Assembly (NCBI GenBank): GCA_949361645.1
Contig: OX442415.1
Location: 3,294,713 to 3,358,712, forward strand
Direction: 5' to 3'
Length of the DNA: 64,000 bases
Source of the DNA: Spongilla lacustris
Taxonomy: Eukaryota; Porifera; Demospongiae; Spongillida; Spongillidae
Part shown: positions 34,931-46,069 of the stretch, in pieces
How the letters are laid out: every line of letters begins with the position of its first letter
Position numbering within the stretch: position 1 is the stretch's first letter
Notes under the pieces: generated by a model
Databases searched by the model: none
What the model saw: only the letters and a program-made list of their open reading frames with translations
Told to the model about the DNA's origin: nothing
Position numbers and translations under genes: made by a program

Positions 34931-35828
34931 GTTGCATTCTATAACTAAGTCAAGCTGAGTGTGTAGCTGTGCAGATAATCGAACAAGTTTCTTCGCTTGT
35001 TAAGACCTTTTTCAAACTTTACGAAATACGTGTCCAGTTTTCGACTAGTTTTAGATCATCGACACTTGTGCGATTTGTCAAAGTACCTACCTCAGAGCTC
35101 TGTCAGGAAAACTACACGTGCATTGGCAGTCTTGTCAGTGGTCCAGGAGCTAATAACAACACTATATGCCCTCAACCTGCATCATGACCATGTGTGATTC
35201 ATGTATTCCTGCGGGTCGCATTAGGATAAGTACGTGCATGGCTACGTTCGCATCCCATGCACGATTCCCACCTGAATCAGTGAAGCTATTTTTTTATTAG
35301 CAAGCTTAAATGGCTGCATGGGTGCACGTGGTTCAAATATTTAAAAAGAAGTTGTTAGCCCTGCCTGTGATCTAAAACAAACTTAGGTTTACATTGTGTA
35401 GTGTATCGTTGCACGGCCCTTCAGGCTAAACTTGTTAACACTTAAAAATTATATCTATTCTTTTTGTGCGGAGGGTTGGGGGACTCAATCAAACCGCCCC
35501 CGCCCCATACATGTATCGCTTTGATCGCAGTGCATCATTCACTCATTTATATGTTGTTGGCACCGCGCATATAGTTAAAGAATTGGAATGAGGATAAAGC
35601 CTCGGGGTGGAGCACACGAAGCCTCTCAAGCCCCACCTACATCGTTACTGACGATATACAATGGACTGGGGACTCGTCCACTGCATACCGATCGACGAAG
35701 TATAGGTCTGGCTTGCTGGATATAAGGTTTCAAGAATACGTGACAATTAATACGTGACATCCTTAAGTTACAAATGTGGACTTGTGAACACGAGTACCAC
35801 AGGGCGTAGACACCTTTTCAAAACTGGC

Positions 35829-36009
35829 CATGGGGGGGGGGGCTAATTTTAACAACTTAACCACTCATAGTTGTCACAAACTAATGCCTCCCGTGGTCTT
35901 GCTACGAAACTAGAATGCAAATTTTCAATACAGTGTAAAATAAAAGGGTGAAACCTATTAACGGCGATGATGTATAATTAAAATTCATAATCACGGAAAA
36001 AAACTGGAT

Positions 36010-36040
<31 letters not shown>

Positions 36041-36300
36041 CTATTGCCCCGCGGCCACCCCCCCCCCCTCCCCCCCCTCCCCCCCTCCCCGTCTACTACC
36101 TTGATACATCGGAATGGAAAAGTATTGCGTTTTTAATATATTCTTTGGGGCCCTTATAACCTGACTGAGTGATGTGTGTGATGCCGCCTGGATCCATGGT
36201 TTGTGGTATAATCCATGGATTGGCCGCGCAATCCTGGGATTGCTCGTGCGCAAAGCATATAGATTGGGACAATCCTGGGATTGCCCTGCGCAAAGCATAG
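35829..36300. repeat. Poly-G/poly-C tracts and paired palindromes
   Basis: G tracts at ~35834-35843 and a ~30-base G run at ~36011-36040, followed within 20 bases by C-rich sequence (36059-36090). Two near-palindromic CAATCCTGGGATTG words follow at ~36227 and ~36269, each leading into TGCGCAAAGCATA, so a ~45-bp unit is tandemly doubled. Probably the decayed end of a transposon at the junction of two segmental copies (inference). Confidence 0.6.
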
Positions 36301-36526
36301 ATCATACAGATCTGTAATATATTAGCGATGGGTAACGAATAATGAGTACATCCACATTACTTTATATCTAATCAAATAGCATGCGTTAATTGGCAGTACA
36401 AATACAATTGTTCTCTACTAATGAGACACCAAGCACAGTGAACTGTGCTATCGTTCAGAACTCTTGAAAATGTGGTCATGTTCACTACATGTACGTCTTG
36501 ATAAGCAGTCCTTCATGTCTCCATTT

Positions 36527-38021
36527 GTACAGTAGAATTTCTAACAGAGATGGAAATAATTCTGACCACTGGTGATGAGCAGTTCACACTTTCCCACTGT
36601 GCTGACCAGGCAGTGAGTGGTGTGCATCTTCTGGAAGCATTGTAACGTCCCTGCACACAGCGCCCCATCATGCTGACACCTTCCTTGGTGTTGGGCCATA
36701 GGTAGTCCAAGACGGTCTCCTGAGGACACCTTTGTGTGCTATTGAATGGAGAGCTACTTGGAATCTGTGGAGCTGTTGGGACTTAGAATGAGTAAGAGTA
36801 GCTAAGGGTATTTATGCACTGGTGGTTGGTTGGGGATACGACAAATCTGTTGGAATGGTTACTGCTGCTGCGTTTGCATTGGACGCAATGAAAGATACTT
36901 GCATGTCCTCCACTTAGAGGGTCCAAATGCCCAGAGCCACCTTTGATCTCCTGTAGTGTGCTCCTGTTTTATTTTTAAAAGTGTAGTGAAGCACTGGACT
37001 GGTACATGTACATGGATGGAGTGCCTTACGCAATATGAGCACTTGTTCTGAAGTTCTCGCTAAACAGGTAACAACTTGAAGGGTACTGCATTCCGATGCT
37101 TATACATTGCCTAGGGCCCAGACAACTCTGATGCCCTCCATTCCAGACCACATAAATTGCATGCAAGCTTGCACATATATGCTCCTGAATCTGTCCAAAG
37201 ACTTCGGATATGAGGACACTGACTGATATATTATATCCATTGAAGGCTATCCAACAGTCATTGGGGCCACACCAGGGGTAGTCCAGTGTTCCTGACGGCC
37301 GACGCATACATATGAAGTGGTATCCATTGTAACGAGGTGTTGAAAGTAAAATGGCGTCTCTTGCATCAAGCGAGTCATTTAAAGGACCAATGTATAGGAG
37401 AAAAGTAATTTGCCTGCAAGTAAATATCAAAACCAAAACTCATGCAGATGTCAGAGACATACGTACGTGGCGGACCGGCAGGGCAATAAGAATTTGAATC
37501 CAATCGGTTGGCTATAAGAAAAAAAAAAAACACTGCACAAGCAAAATATTTCGGAGTTTCCTTCGTCACACAAGCAATCAAATCACTATAAGATACAAGC
37601 GTCAAGCACTGCACAAGAACGCTAACAAAAGAACAAAAGTTCGGCTGGCGCCGCGCGACTGAACTGCCGGATGCTTGTGCGCAATAATTAATGCATTAAA
37701 TAAATTAACATTATCGGCCAAAAAAGTGGGGGGGGGGGGGGGGCAGCTGCCCCCCTTGCCCCCCCGGCTCCGCGGGCCCTGCCGCACGCGTTCTCCGGCC
37801 GCCATTTGCATGGGTCCACATGGGCAATATTCAGCCGGGAAGGAAGTGATCTTGGCCCATGGCCAGTTGAACTGGTTGCCAGGCCGATAAGATAACTCTG
37901 CCACTGTAGTAGAATTGGGAGCGACAACCGAACTGACCTCCCAACGTAGCGAGAACTTTAATACCTATGTGTGCACAAGGTAGATGCACAATAAGAAGAC
38001 GTTCAAACACGACTGCAGCAT
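36527..38021 (-). pseudogene. Partial adhesion GPCR copy (exons 1, 3 and 4 only)
   Basis: Copy of the first part of the receptor at 26200-31645: the HRM exon (36541-36750), the third exon (~37030-37420) and part of exon 1 (37795-38021, start codon at 38019-38021). Exon 2 is missing, and 37460-37793 is replaced by unrelated sequence. The signal-peptide exon has a CAG to TAG change (the TAG of ACATAGGTATT at ~37965), giving a stop after VHT. No GAIN, GPS or membrane exons follow. It is a dead 5' fragment in tandem with the intact gene. Confidence 0.85.
37460..37793. mobile_element. Foreign insert in the receptor pseudogene
   Basis: ~335 bp with no counterpart in the intact gene; it replaces exon 2 and part of exon 1. 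Its right end is a G run followed by CAGCTGCCCCCCTTGCCCCC and CGGCTCCGCGGG, a style seen at ends of hAT-like elements. The left end is unclear. Assignment to a family is inference. Confidence 0.5.
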
Positions 38022-38448
38022 AGCGAATTGAATCGTCGCCAGGAAGGATTGTCTACATGTAATTCAGTTGCCCGCCGCCGCTGAAGCCAATGTTTTTATT
38101 CATACACTTGGGCAGGAAAAATATATAATTAAAAAGCTATAATTACAGGTATAATACGGTATATACATGTAGTATAGTATCATTGATTTTACATGTCGTA
38201 TATATACTTGCCTACTACAAAGATTCGGTTATTCATTAATATTTTAGTTTGGGAATAGATGTATTCACCATATAAGTCTATGGAAACAGAAATGAAAGAA
38301 GTAATATACATGCACAAACACATACCGAAAGGCTCAGTGAAGGGATTAGAATTGCAACCGCATGCATGCACCTCATCAATCTAGAGCTCTGTGAGGGAAA
38401 ACTCCACTTGTATTAGCAGTCTTGTCACTGTTGTCAGACTGAGTGGAG

Positions 38449-39305
38449 CCATAGATATTAAAGTAAGGGGATTGGAAACGCATCACGTGAGCGCATGATT
38501 GTACACGTACACTCCTTGACACGGTTATTATTACCCTTAAACCAATGAAGACTTGAAAACTGCTGCTACTGTGTGATTTGTTTTCGTCCTAAAACGTCAT
38601 ATTACATCTTCCTACGTGTCTGTAAGCCATTCTTTAACTGGCACGGCTCTTTGCTCTTATTGTTTGCTTGCTGAACGCGATTTTCTAGTACCTTACGCGA
38701 CTCGGTTACGGACTGTACCTTTTATTTTTGACCAGTTCATCTCAGCGCGATTCTGTTACTACTATGTCGTTGGTAGGTCATATCTGTATGCCTTTCCTTA
38801 ATTTTGTGCACGGCGGACTGTTCTTTACTTCGCAACCTCCATTCTAGTACGTAAGAAGCGTAAATGGAGTTACTTTGGCACTGTACCTTTTTCTACGATT
38901 CTACAGGTGCTGGCGCGCTAAACGTTGCATATTATAGATGTGCACAGTGTGCTACGTGCCTATTGGCTGTCATTTTCCCTTTAACCGTATCGCCTTAGGA
39001 GAGGTAACGAAGCTAAGGAGAGAAGCATTTATCGATTTTTGATTATTTTTTAAGCAATGGGTATAAGACATTACGAGTGTGTAGAAGAAAGTATGACTGG
39101 AAAACAAAGGCTTTGGGTACCAGGCTTTGCTTGTCCATATACCACTCGCAACGATGTGAACCTGTGATCCTGACGTCTCGGTCCCTATAGTCCAAAACAG
39201 CTGCTGCGTACGATATGAATTTTTAATTGTAGGCGTAACATGGACTGTACGTGACTAATTAGATTCATTGATCCGTTTCCAATCCCCTTACTTAAATATC
39301 TATGG
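38449..39305. mobile_element. 857-bp TIR transposon, non-autonomous
   Basis: Terminal inverted repeats of about 32 bp: the left begins CCATAGATATTAAAGTAAGG and the right ends CCTTACTTAAATATCTATGG. TGGAG flanks both ends, a possible target duplication. The paralogous segment at ~35140 reads through without this element, so it inserted after the duplication. No transposase frame is visible. Confidence 0.82.
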
Positions 39306-40039
39306 TGGAGCTATATGCCCATGCAGCCCTGGACTCTTAACCTGGATCATGACCATGTGAGATTGATGTATTCCTGCGGGTCGCAGTACAGTAGTAGGAT
39401 ATATAAGTATACGTGGCTACGTTCACATATCCCATGGCCATGCACGATTCCCACCTGTATTTTTTTCATTAACATGCAAGCTTAAATGACTGGGTGCACG
39501 TGGTTCAAGTATTAAATATAACGCAGTTGTTAGCCCTGCCTGCATGGTATAGTGATCTAGAACCAACTTAGGTTCACATTTTATAGTGTATCGTTGCATG
39601 GCGCTTCAGGCTGAAACTTGTTAACTCTTTAAAAGTGTTTTTGTGTGGGGGGAGTAACCCAATCAAACCGCCCCCGCCCCATACATATACATGTATCGAT
39701 TTGATCGCAGTGCATCGTTCACTCTTTATATATGTTGTTGGCACCGCGCATATAAAAGGAATTGGAACGAGGTTTAAGTCTCGGGGTGGAACACATGAAG
39801 CCTATCAAGCCCCACCTATATCGTTACTGACGGTATACAATGGACTGGAGACTCGTCCACTGCATACCGAACGACGAATTACAGGTCTGGCTTGCTGGAT
39901 ACAAGGCTTCAAGAATACGTGACATTGATCCTTAAGTTAAGCAGAGCTACAAATGTGGACTTGTGAACACGAGTAACAACTATAGCACCATGCAGGAAAG
40001 TGTTTTTAATATATTCTTTGGGGCCCTTATAATCTGCAT

Positions 40040-40530
40040 CATGACTATCTGTGATTCGTGCATGCATGTGATTCGTGCATACCTGTAAATACGGGTAGCA
40101 TTTGTGTACTAGATGTGGTTCTATTGAGCAGTCTATACAATATAATACATATTGTACGTACAAACATCAACAACTTCATTATTACAATTCTAAATCATTC
40201 ACTCATACTCATATATGTTAGTTATAAACTGAAAGTTCAACATGCACGCACGCATCGGAGGAAGGCCATAACTGCGAATGCTGGTTGCGCAATATGGCCG
40301 TGAGAGTGCACATGACCGTGAGAATGCATATGCATGGCCGTGAGAATGCATATGGCCGTGAGATTCCGGAAAGTAGTTACTTCCGTATTCAATAACAGAA
40401 TGATTTCACAGATGATTTTAAAATAATCGTGCATGTGGTCAGAATTCGCGATCGACTGCTTATATTGGTAATAATGATTGCATTAATCGTTTTACTGATA
40501 CAATGTACATGATAACGACTAATACAAAGA
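40040..40530. other. Spacer
   Basis: No gene recognised. A short repeated word (CCGTGAGA with ATGCATATG) occurs four times around 40298-40365. Confidence 0.5.
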
Positions 40531-40535
40531 AAACC

Positions 40536-41245
40536 TCATATGATGTCCAGCTGCAGCAGGCCAAAGAATGGTGCACATCTTGCCAGTAAGGCCCTAGCCA
40601 CGGCCCTGACCAGGGTGAAGTTCAGCCTGCTGTACAGCTCTGTGAGCACCTTACCTTTGAGGGAGGAAGTGGTGATGGCCAGGCGGGAGAAAGTATATAC
40701 AATGTAGCATGGGCTTCCCCAGTTTCCGTAAGTCTCCACCGTAAGTGGGATACACACCCAACCCAGCTATAAACACTTGGGGTCGTTTGCTCCATGCTTC
40801 CTGGCCTCTGCCTCCTCCACTGCAGCCCCTTCATGCAGACAAGCTTGCTGCTATTAGGAATTTAGGATGGACTGAGGGGATTAAGGGAGAGGTCACTGTG
40901 ATGTCAAGGGCAGCATGTTTTCCTCTCTCCTAATTGACGACAAGTACATCTGCTGGCAGGATATGGCTTAGGTGTAGTTTCATTTAATGCCACTGCCCGA
41001 CACTACTCTTACTCCAAGATGTGTCAACAACCAAGTTACACAGAATTAAGGATGACGACATCACCATGCTGTTTACAGGTAGTAGCGTGGTTACCACGGT
41101 GGTCAAGTGCTATGCCAGGGCACAAAGAACCTCTAGCCATGTCCATCCCTAGCCACCATTGAATGGAGATTTGCAGCTCATGAGGGTCAAAGACCAGAAG
41201 GTGTGACCAGTATAGCCAGGATTCAGTGTGAGGTGCTGACACAGA
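40536..41245 (-). pseudogene. LINE-type reverse-transcriptase ORF, decayed 3' end
   Basis: Pieces in several frames on the minus strand are recognisable: a zinc-binding-like LCPGIALDHRGNHATTCKQH segment (41090-41160), ADVLVVN and ALDITVTSPL pieces (~40905-40960), and the C-terminal IPLTVETYGNWG, FSRLAI and RLNFTLVRAVARALLARC segments (40536-40757). This series is the C-terminal domain after reverse transcriptase in a retroelement family common in sponges and cnidarians. Stops and frameshifts between the pieces show it is dead. Confidence 0.7.
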
Positions 41246-41249
41246 GAGT

Positions 41250-42690
41250 AGCAGAAGGCAGGTGACGATGCTTCCAACTTTCTCTATATAGTTTCTTTGA
41301 CAGGTGAGGTTGAGTTAGCATCCACAGAGATTACCTCAGACGGAGAGAGAAACTTGTTGATGACGCGATGTAACGAAGCATGTCTGGCTTGCTAGTCTAT
41401 AGGAGTGCTATAAGAGACAACATAACGTCATTAAGGTAAACAGTACTAAGGGGTCGGGGACCTTCACAGCTTGTACGCCCGTGCTCGCGCGAATTCATCG
41501 ATTGTCAAATCCAATGGGTTTAAAAAAATACACATCCTAACCTTGTTATTGTACAAAGCATGCATGTATGTACATGCATCAATGCAGGCGGTGTTTGCTG
41601 TGAAGACATTTTGTTGTTTATTAATTTCTTTCAGCGTGTGGTCTCGATCTCACTTGTTTACGCAAACAGAAGACCATCGCATGCAAGATGTAGAATTTGC
41701 ATGAATATTATTAGGGCTGGTAAAGTCCACTACATGTACAAGTAATACATGTGCAATTAATGTACAGTGTACTGCATGCCATGCATGACATGATATACTC
41801 AGTCTGGTACCCAGACCCCAAACGTCAGAGCAGTGGGGTGGATTACATCACCACTATACGTTCGACTAGGGTTTTCTTGTGCCAACTGGAATGCTATTTG
41901 ATCATATGCATATCGGTCAAATATCCGATTTCAAAATAATACTCATGGTTAAAATGGCTGCCATTTACAACTGAAATGGGACCCTATCCAATGCCTCTTA
42001 ATTCCGACAATAGACCAGTTGGTAGGCTCCATCAGGTACCGGGTACTAGTCCGAGAACGCTGGCGTCCCTTTGGCTTCCTCCTACGAATTGTGTAGCCAA
42101 CCTGAAAGAAATCGTTCCCTTCTACATTACGGCTAAGTCAATAGCCTCCTCCTTTATCCGCGCCGTTGAATACTATGACAGTATGACCCACTTCCGTTAT
42201 TACACTCTGGTATGCTGAAAAATTAAGCGAATTCACTCATACTTTGAGTCATATACTCTAGCTCATGTAAATACGGTCACCGGCGCCACTTACCAACCAT
42301 CTAGTGATGAAGAAATACAGTTCTGTATTACGTAGCGCGCACTGAATAGACGAAACTGTCGGACAAAGAAAGTATACATTTGAGGCCGATAAAGAATACC
42401 CCCTTGTCACTCTTCACACTTATTGCATTACATACTCCGAGTTTGGTTAAAACATCTGCTGTGACTGTTCAGATACTGTCGGACAAAAAGCTGCCCATTT
42501 AGACGCCAAAAATGATAACACAGATGGGTCATGCCTGAACGAATTCGATTCCTGTGACAAATCGTGTTCTGGTGACTAGTCTTCTTTTTTCTTCTTCGCC
42601 CACTTTCTTACGCCTGCCTAAAAGGTGCGAATCACGGTGTAGGATGAATTATATACTCATAGCACGCCGGTCAAATATTGTCAAATCCCC
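41250..42690. other. Intergenic DNA
   Basis: No recognisable gene. Two short passages share ACTGTCGGACAAA (~42356 and ~42476), hinting at an old local duplication. Confidence 0.5.
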
Positions 42691-42709
42691 TCCTATTCCC
42701 GGTGTGGGA

Positions 42710-43460
42710 GGGCGGATTGTCCCCCCGTGCAGAATGTCCCCCCGGACATTCTGCACTAGGGCACAATGTCCAACTGTCCCCCACTAGGGTAAAATGTCCC
42801 CCCGGACAATCCACACTAGGGCGCAATGTCATACCTATAGGATAACAAAGGCAGTTATAAACGTCCAACAGGCTGGTTCAGTTTTAACAAAGACCCGTCC
42901 TTGTATATATAGCGTAAAAACCATCCTGCCCGGATTGTGCGTCCAGGATGGGAATACATGTGGTTCTACCCTAGTTCTGTCGAATGTTGAAGCAATAATT
43001 CAATTCATACGTCAACATTCGACAAAAACCCTCCAAGTAAGGTTTTTACACTATTCCCGGCCACTCTGGACACAGGATGCATGGTTTTTGCCAGTACGCT
43101 ATTTAGGATGGGTTTTAGTCTGGATACCCACGACTGATTGGTTACAGTATTGTCAGTATTGGTTACAATGAGCATTTCAAGCGGCGGAACGACATGCAGC
43201 TTTGGCGATGGTTAGGAGCTACTGAGTAATTGCGTCAACGCGGTCCGTATAAAAGTTTCCCATGCAGCCTTGACATAGATGAAATAAAATGTTATGAGGG
43301 GGGACATTATACCCTGGAGGGGGACAGTTTGCCCTAGTGTAGATTGTCCGGGAAGACATTGTACACTAGTGCAGAATGTCCGGGGGGACATTGTACACTA
43401 GTGCAAAACGTCCGGGGGGACAAAATTTAGGGGGGAAATTGTGCACTACGACACCGGCAT
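42710..43460. mobile_element. Fold-back element with clustered GGGGGGACATT termini
   Basis: The left ~120 bp holds repeated words such as GTCCCCCCGGACATTCTGCA and CACTAGGGCACAATGTCC; the right ~150 bp holds their reverse complements (GTGCAGAATGTCCGGGGGGA, TTGTACACTAGTG). The middle is also inversely symmetric in degraded form: GTCGAATGTTGA near 42977 pairs with TCAACATTCGAC near 43012, and TAGCGTAAAAACCATCCTG pairs with a copy near 43085-43110. No coding capacity. The exact ends are uncertain. Confidence 0.65.
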
Positions 43461-43583
43461 CGCCCGTACGGGGGGTGGGGGAGCGGGTGGAATTGATGCC
43501 CACGATAAAATTAATGCATGTAGATAATACAAAAAGGGTGCATGCGTATTTCAAGTTTATATATGGCAATCATATGTTGTTCA

Positions 43584-44397
43584 TCAATACTCCTCGTCAT
43601 CGAGCATTGAACTCTCCGCGCTACAGGAACTGGTCACTTCTACTCCGTTTGAATCGAAGAACTTTGCGTTACACCTCCCGCAGTAGTAAGGTCTGCAAAC
43701 GGCTTGGGGATGTGCCGGGCACTGCGCAGTAACGCATGGGTTTATTAAACAAGCGACTGGCGGGACGCCGGGAGGACATGCTAAAGACAATAGCCAATAT
43801 TAAAAAATAAAGGAGGGATTCATTGGTGACTTACGGCGTGGACATTTAGAAGGTGGTACGCACTTGTTGATTGCACTGTTTATCACCTGGCCGCTCGGAC
43901 ATTCGCATTTATTAAGTACACAAATTTCTATACATTTCGGAGACGGATTTTGACACGTCGCCGTGCAGCTAGAGGCGCACGGTTTGATGACCTGTCCCTT
44001 CACGGGACAACCTGCGAAAGGATATGTGTGGCATAAACAACATGAAATGTCATGCATATACATGTACTAACGTTTGCATAATTTTGTAATGTCTTTCCCC
44101 GCAGAGTCGTAAAATCTGGCATTGCATCCACCGCAGTAGTTGGATATACAAGTGGCATTGGGATGGGCGGGGCATTGCGTCACCCTGCAGGGATCCACGA
44201 AGCAGTTGACAATAGGCAATCCATTGGGGCAGGTGTTTGCTGTGGACATGAATGCAACCACACTCGTTAAGCATGCACGTACTCTGCTGGCGTCACTGAA
44301 ACGTACATTTAGGAGAATTGACTTCCGATTGCACTAGTCTTCCGAGAGCGGCTGGTAGCAGCAGAACGGCAACGTAGAGAAAAGCATATGTCTCCAT
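43584..44397 (-). CDS. Secreted cysteine-rich protein with a TIL domain (4 exons)
   Basis: Exons 44397-44307, 44239-44072, 44011-43835 and 43780-43584 join in phase to 633 nt, 210 residues. All four have good GT-AG borders. Residues 1-~19 form a signal peptide (METYAFLYVAVLLL). Exon 2 encodes a cysteine module with DPCRVTQCPAHPNATC and NYCGGCNARFYD. Exon 3 encodes a TIL domain with the full ten-cysteine pattern, from CPVKGQ to PPSKC. Exon 4 repeats the first module (NPCVTAQCPAHPQAVC, YYCGRCNAKF) with an acidic C-terminus. TIL domains usually inhibit serine proteases or occur in secreted mucin-like proteins; a secreted inhibitor or matrix protein is the likely role. The exon-module match suggests exon duplication of the outer module around the TIL exon. 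Confidence 0.85.
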
Positions 44398-44399
44398 TG

Positions 44400-45720
44400 T
44401 CAGTAATCGTTGCACTATAACATTATTTGCATCGTGAGCTTAAATAACCCTTTTGACAGGAAGTGCAAGGGTCGTTTGAACAGCCCTGCCTGCATCAGAG
44501 ATGCTATGCGGTGGCCAGTGATCGTTTGTGCTTAATTGAATTTTCACATGACAAATGATATGCATACACATGTATATCCGTACGCACACCAACAGCTATA
44601 TATTTTAAACACTTGAATACTATGCTTAAGCTTGTACCTGCATGTAGTAAAAGCAATGGCACGCAATGTGCATGTCCTGCTTTCATTTATATAGAACGCT
44701 CTTCGAGTATACGAGGTTCATCTCTAATTATATTATTTGCAAGGTGTGCTAAATTGTCAGGTTTAACGCGGAAGTCGTGTATCACCTCTAATTGATCTGT
44801 TGTGAGAATGTGGTGGTAGTGTAGTCATAACAAATCGTATTGGATGACCATATAAGTGCTTCTGCCGTAAAACAAATCATTAGAGTTTAAGGTACTGTAG
44901 GTGTTTGCGGCCATATACTTCGTGGATACAATGTAGTTATCCCTTAGCAACTTCCTAGACAACCAGAGTAAAAAAAAAAGCGTCAATTATAACCAGCGCC
45001 ATTTTAAAAACCTCGAAACAAAAGAAGTCATCTTTCTACATACACTACGTTTCTCGTGTCACAGCTTTGACGCTACGGAAAGTTGTGGCTCGTGAAAACG
45101 GGTAGCCATCGGCGTACATGTACCTCTCCACCTTGAAGTAAGTTTTCCACGCTCCCGATCGCGACCCGTAGAAAGTTTTGATTCAAGCTAAATTTTCGAG
45201 AAAACAGAAGGAACTTACTGATTCGATTATCTGCTTGTATCCGACTTTTTGGGGGCATTGCTGTGAATTTAACGGTATCAAAATGTTAGTACCCTATTCA
45301 GTAGGGGGAACGATCGCTGCCACGTTTTGTGGAGCTATAGAAAGCCAGTGCTCCTTCATAATCAAGGGCAGTCATTTAACTGGGTCATGTTCCGAATGGT
45401 ACGTACGCTCAGCTGCAAGGAGTTAAACGTTAAACTTGGCATGGATGGACGCTCCCCCAGACGACCAAATTCAACGAATGTTCTTTTTGCCCATGGCCCT
45501 GTATGCCTGTATGTTCTTCCAGCATGTGCATTTTAACTGGTGTATATACAGCAGTCTGGGAAGGAACTCTTGAAGTGCTCCATGAGCTGGGCCGTTCAGT
45601 ATAGTTTCTATTGGCGGATTATCAGTACATTTATTTCAGACACAGGTATGCATGCATGTGCATGCAAGTTAAAAGCATACATGCATGTACCTACATGTAG
45701 TACCTTCCCACAAGTTTGCT
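44400..45720. other. Intergenic DNA upstream of the TIL gene
   Basis: Presumed 5' flank of the TIL gene. No other gene recognised to ~45720. Confidence 0.45.
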
Positions 45721-45724
45721 GGCA

Positions 45725-46066
45725 CTGTATACCATTATACCCATTAGCAGTGTCTGAATGAGTGGTGGTGCGCGGGCTTCAGCTGTGAAGGAGCCAGAGG
45801 AGTGTCCGTGATGCAGCATGGACACTTGACCTCACTGCAGTTGGAGGTCATGAACCAGTGTATATGAGGCAGTTTGTGCAGACCAGTGCCCTACATGGCA
45901 GCTCCAGTGGTTGGTGAGCAATTGTCAGGCACAAGGGACACCAAAGGTGGTCGAGAATATATAGGATTGTTTGAACTGGCAAGTATATGTGTTCGTCTTC
46001 TAAGAAGCCTTTCTCTGTCTGATTGGGACGTGCTATTACATGTATGGCTGCAATGATCTTACACAA
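45725..46066 (-). pseudogene. RING-finger-like fragment
   Basis: On the minus strand a frame reads LWCPLCLTIAHQPLELPC then LVCTNC. After a frame change it reads NCSEVKCPCC with PLAPSQLKPAHH. The cysteine spacing (C-x2-C, C-x2-C, C-x-C-C) resembles RING-type zinc-binding segments seen in mobile-element-associated proteins of marine invertebrates. At least two frameshifts break it. Upstream (46442-47009) two further minus-strand frames are open, one with CDVCKKTCKVDKIY, and may belong to the same decayed unit. Confidence 0.45.
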
Positions 46067-46069
46067 TAG

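Larger units (their letters stand above)
29905..36165. repeat. Second segmental duplication, copy A
   Basis: The 5' half of the receptor gene and its upstream flank (29905-31740, 32937-33060, ~35080-36165) recur in the same order and strand at 36527-40035. Markers are the first exon, AGATTCGGTTATTCATTAAT (32937 against ~38220) and TTTTAATATATTCTTTGGGG (~36131 against ~40002). Confidence 0.85.
36527..40035. repeat. Second segmental duplication, copy B
   Basis: Same-strand tandem copy of 29905-36165, shortened by deletions and carrying the insert at 37460-37793 and the TIR element at 38449-39305. Beyond ~40035 similarity stops. Confidence 0.8.

Noticed and set aside
35629..35745. Coding exon suggested by the conserved passage shared with 39790-39925
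   Set aside because: Conservation follows from the recent segmental duplication. The frame is short and differs between copies.
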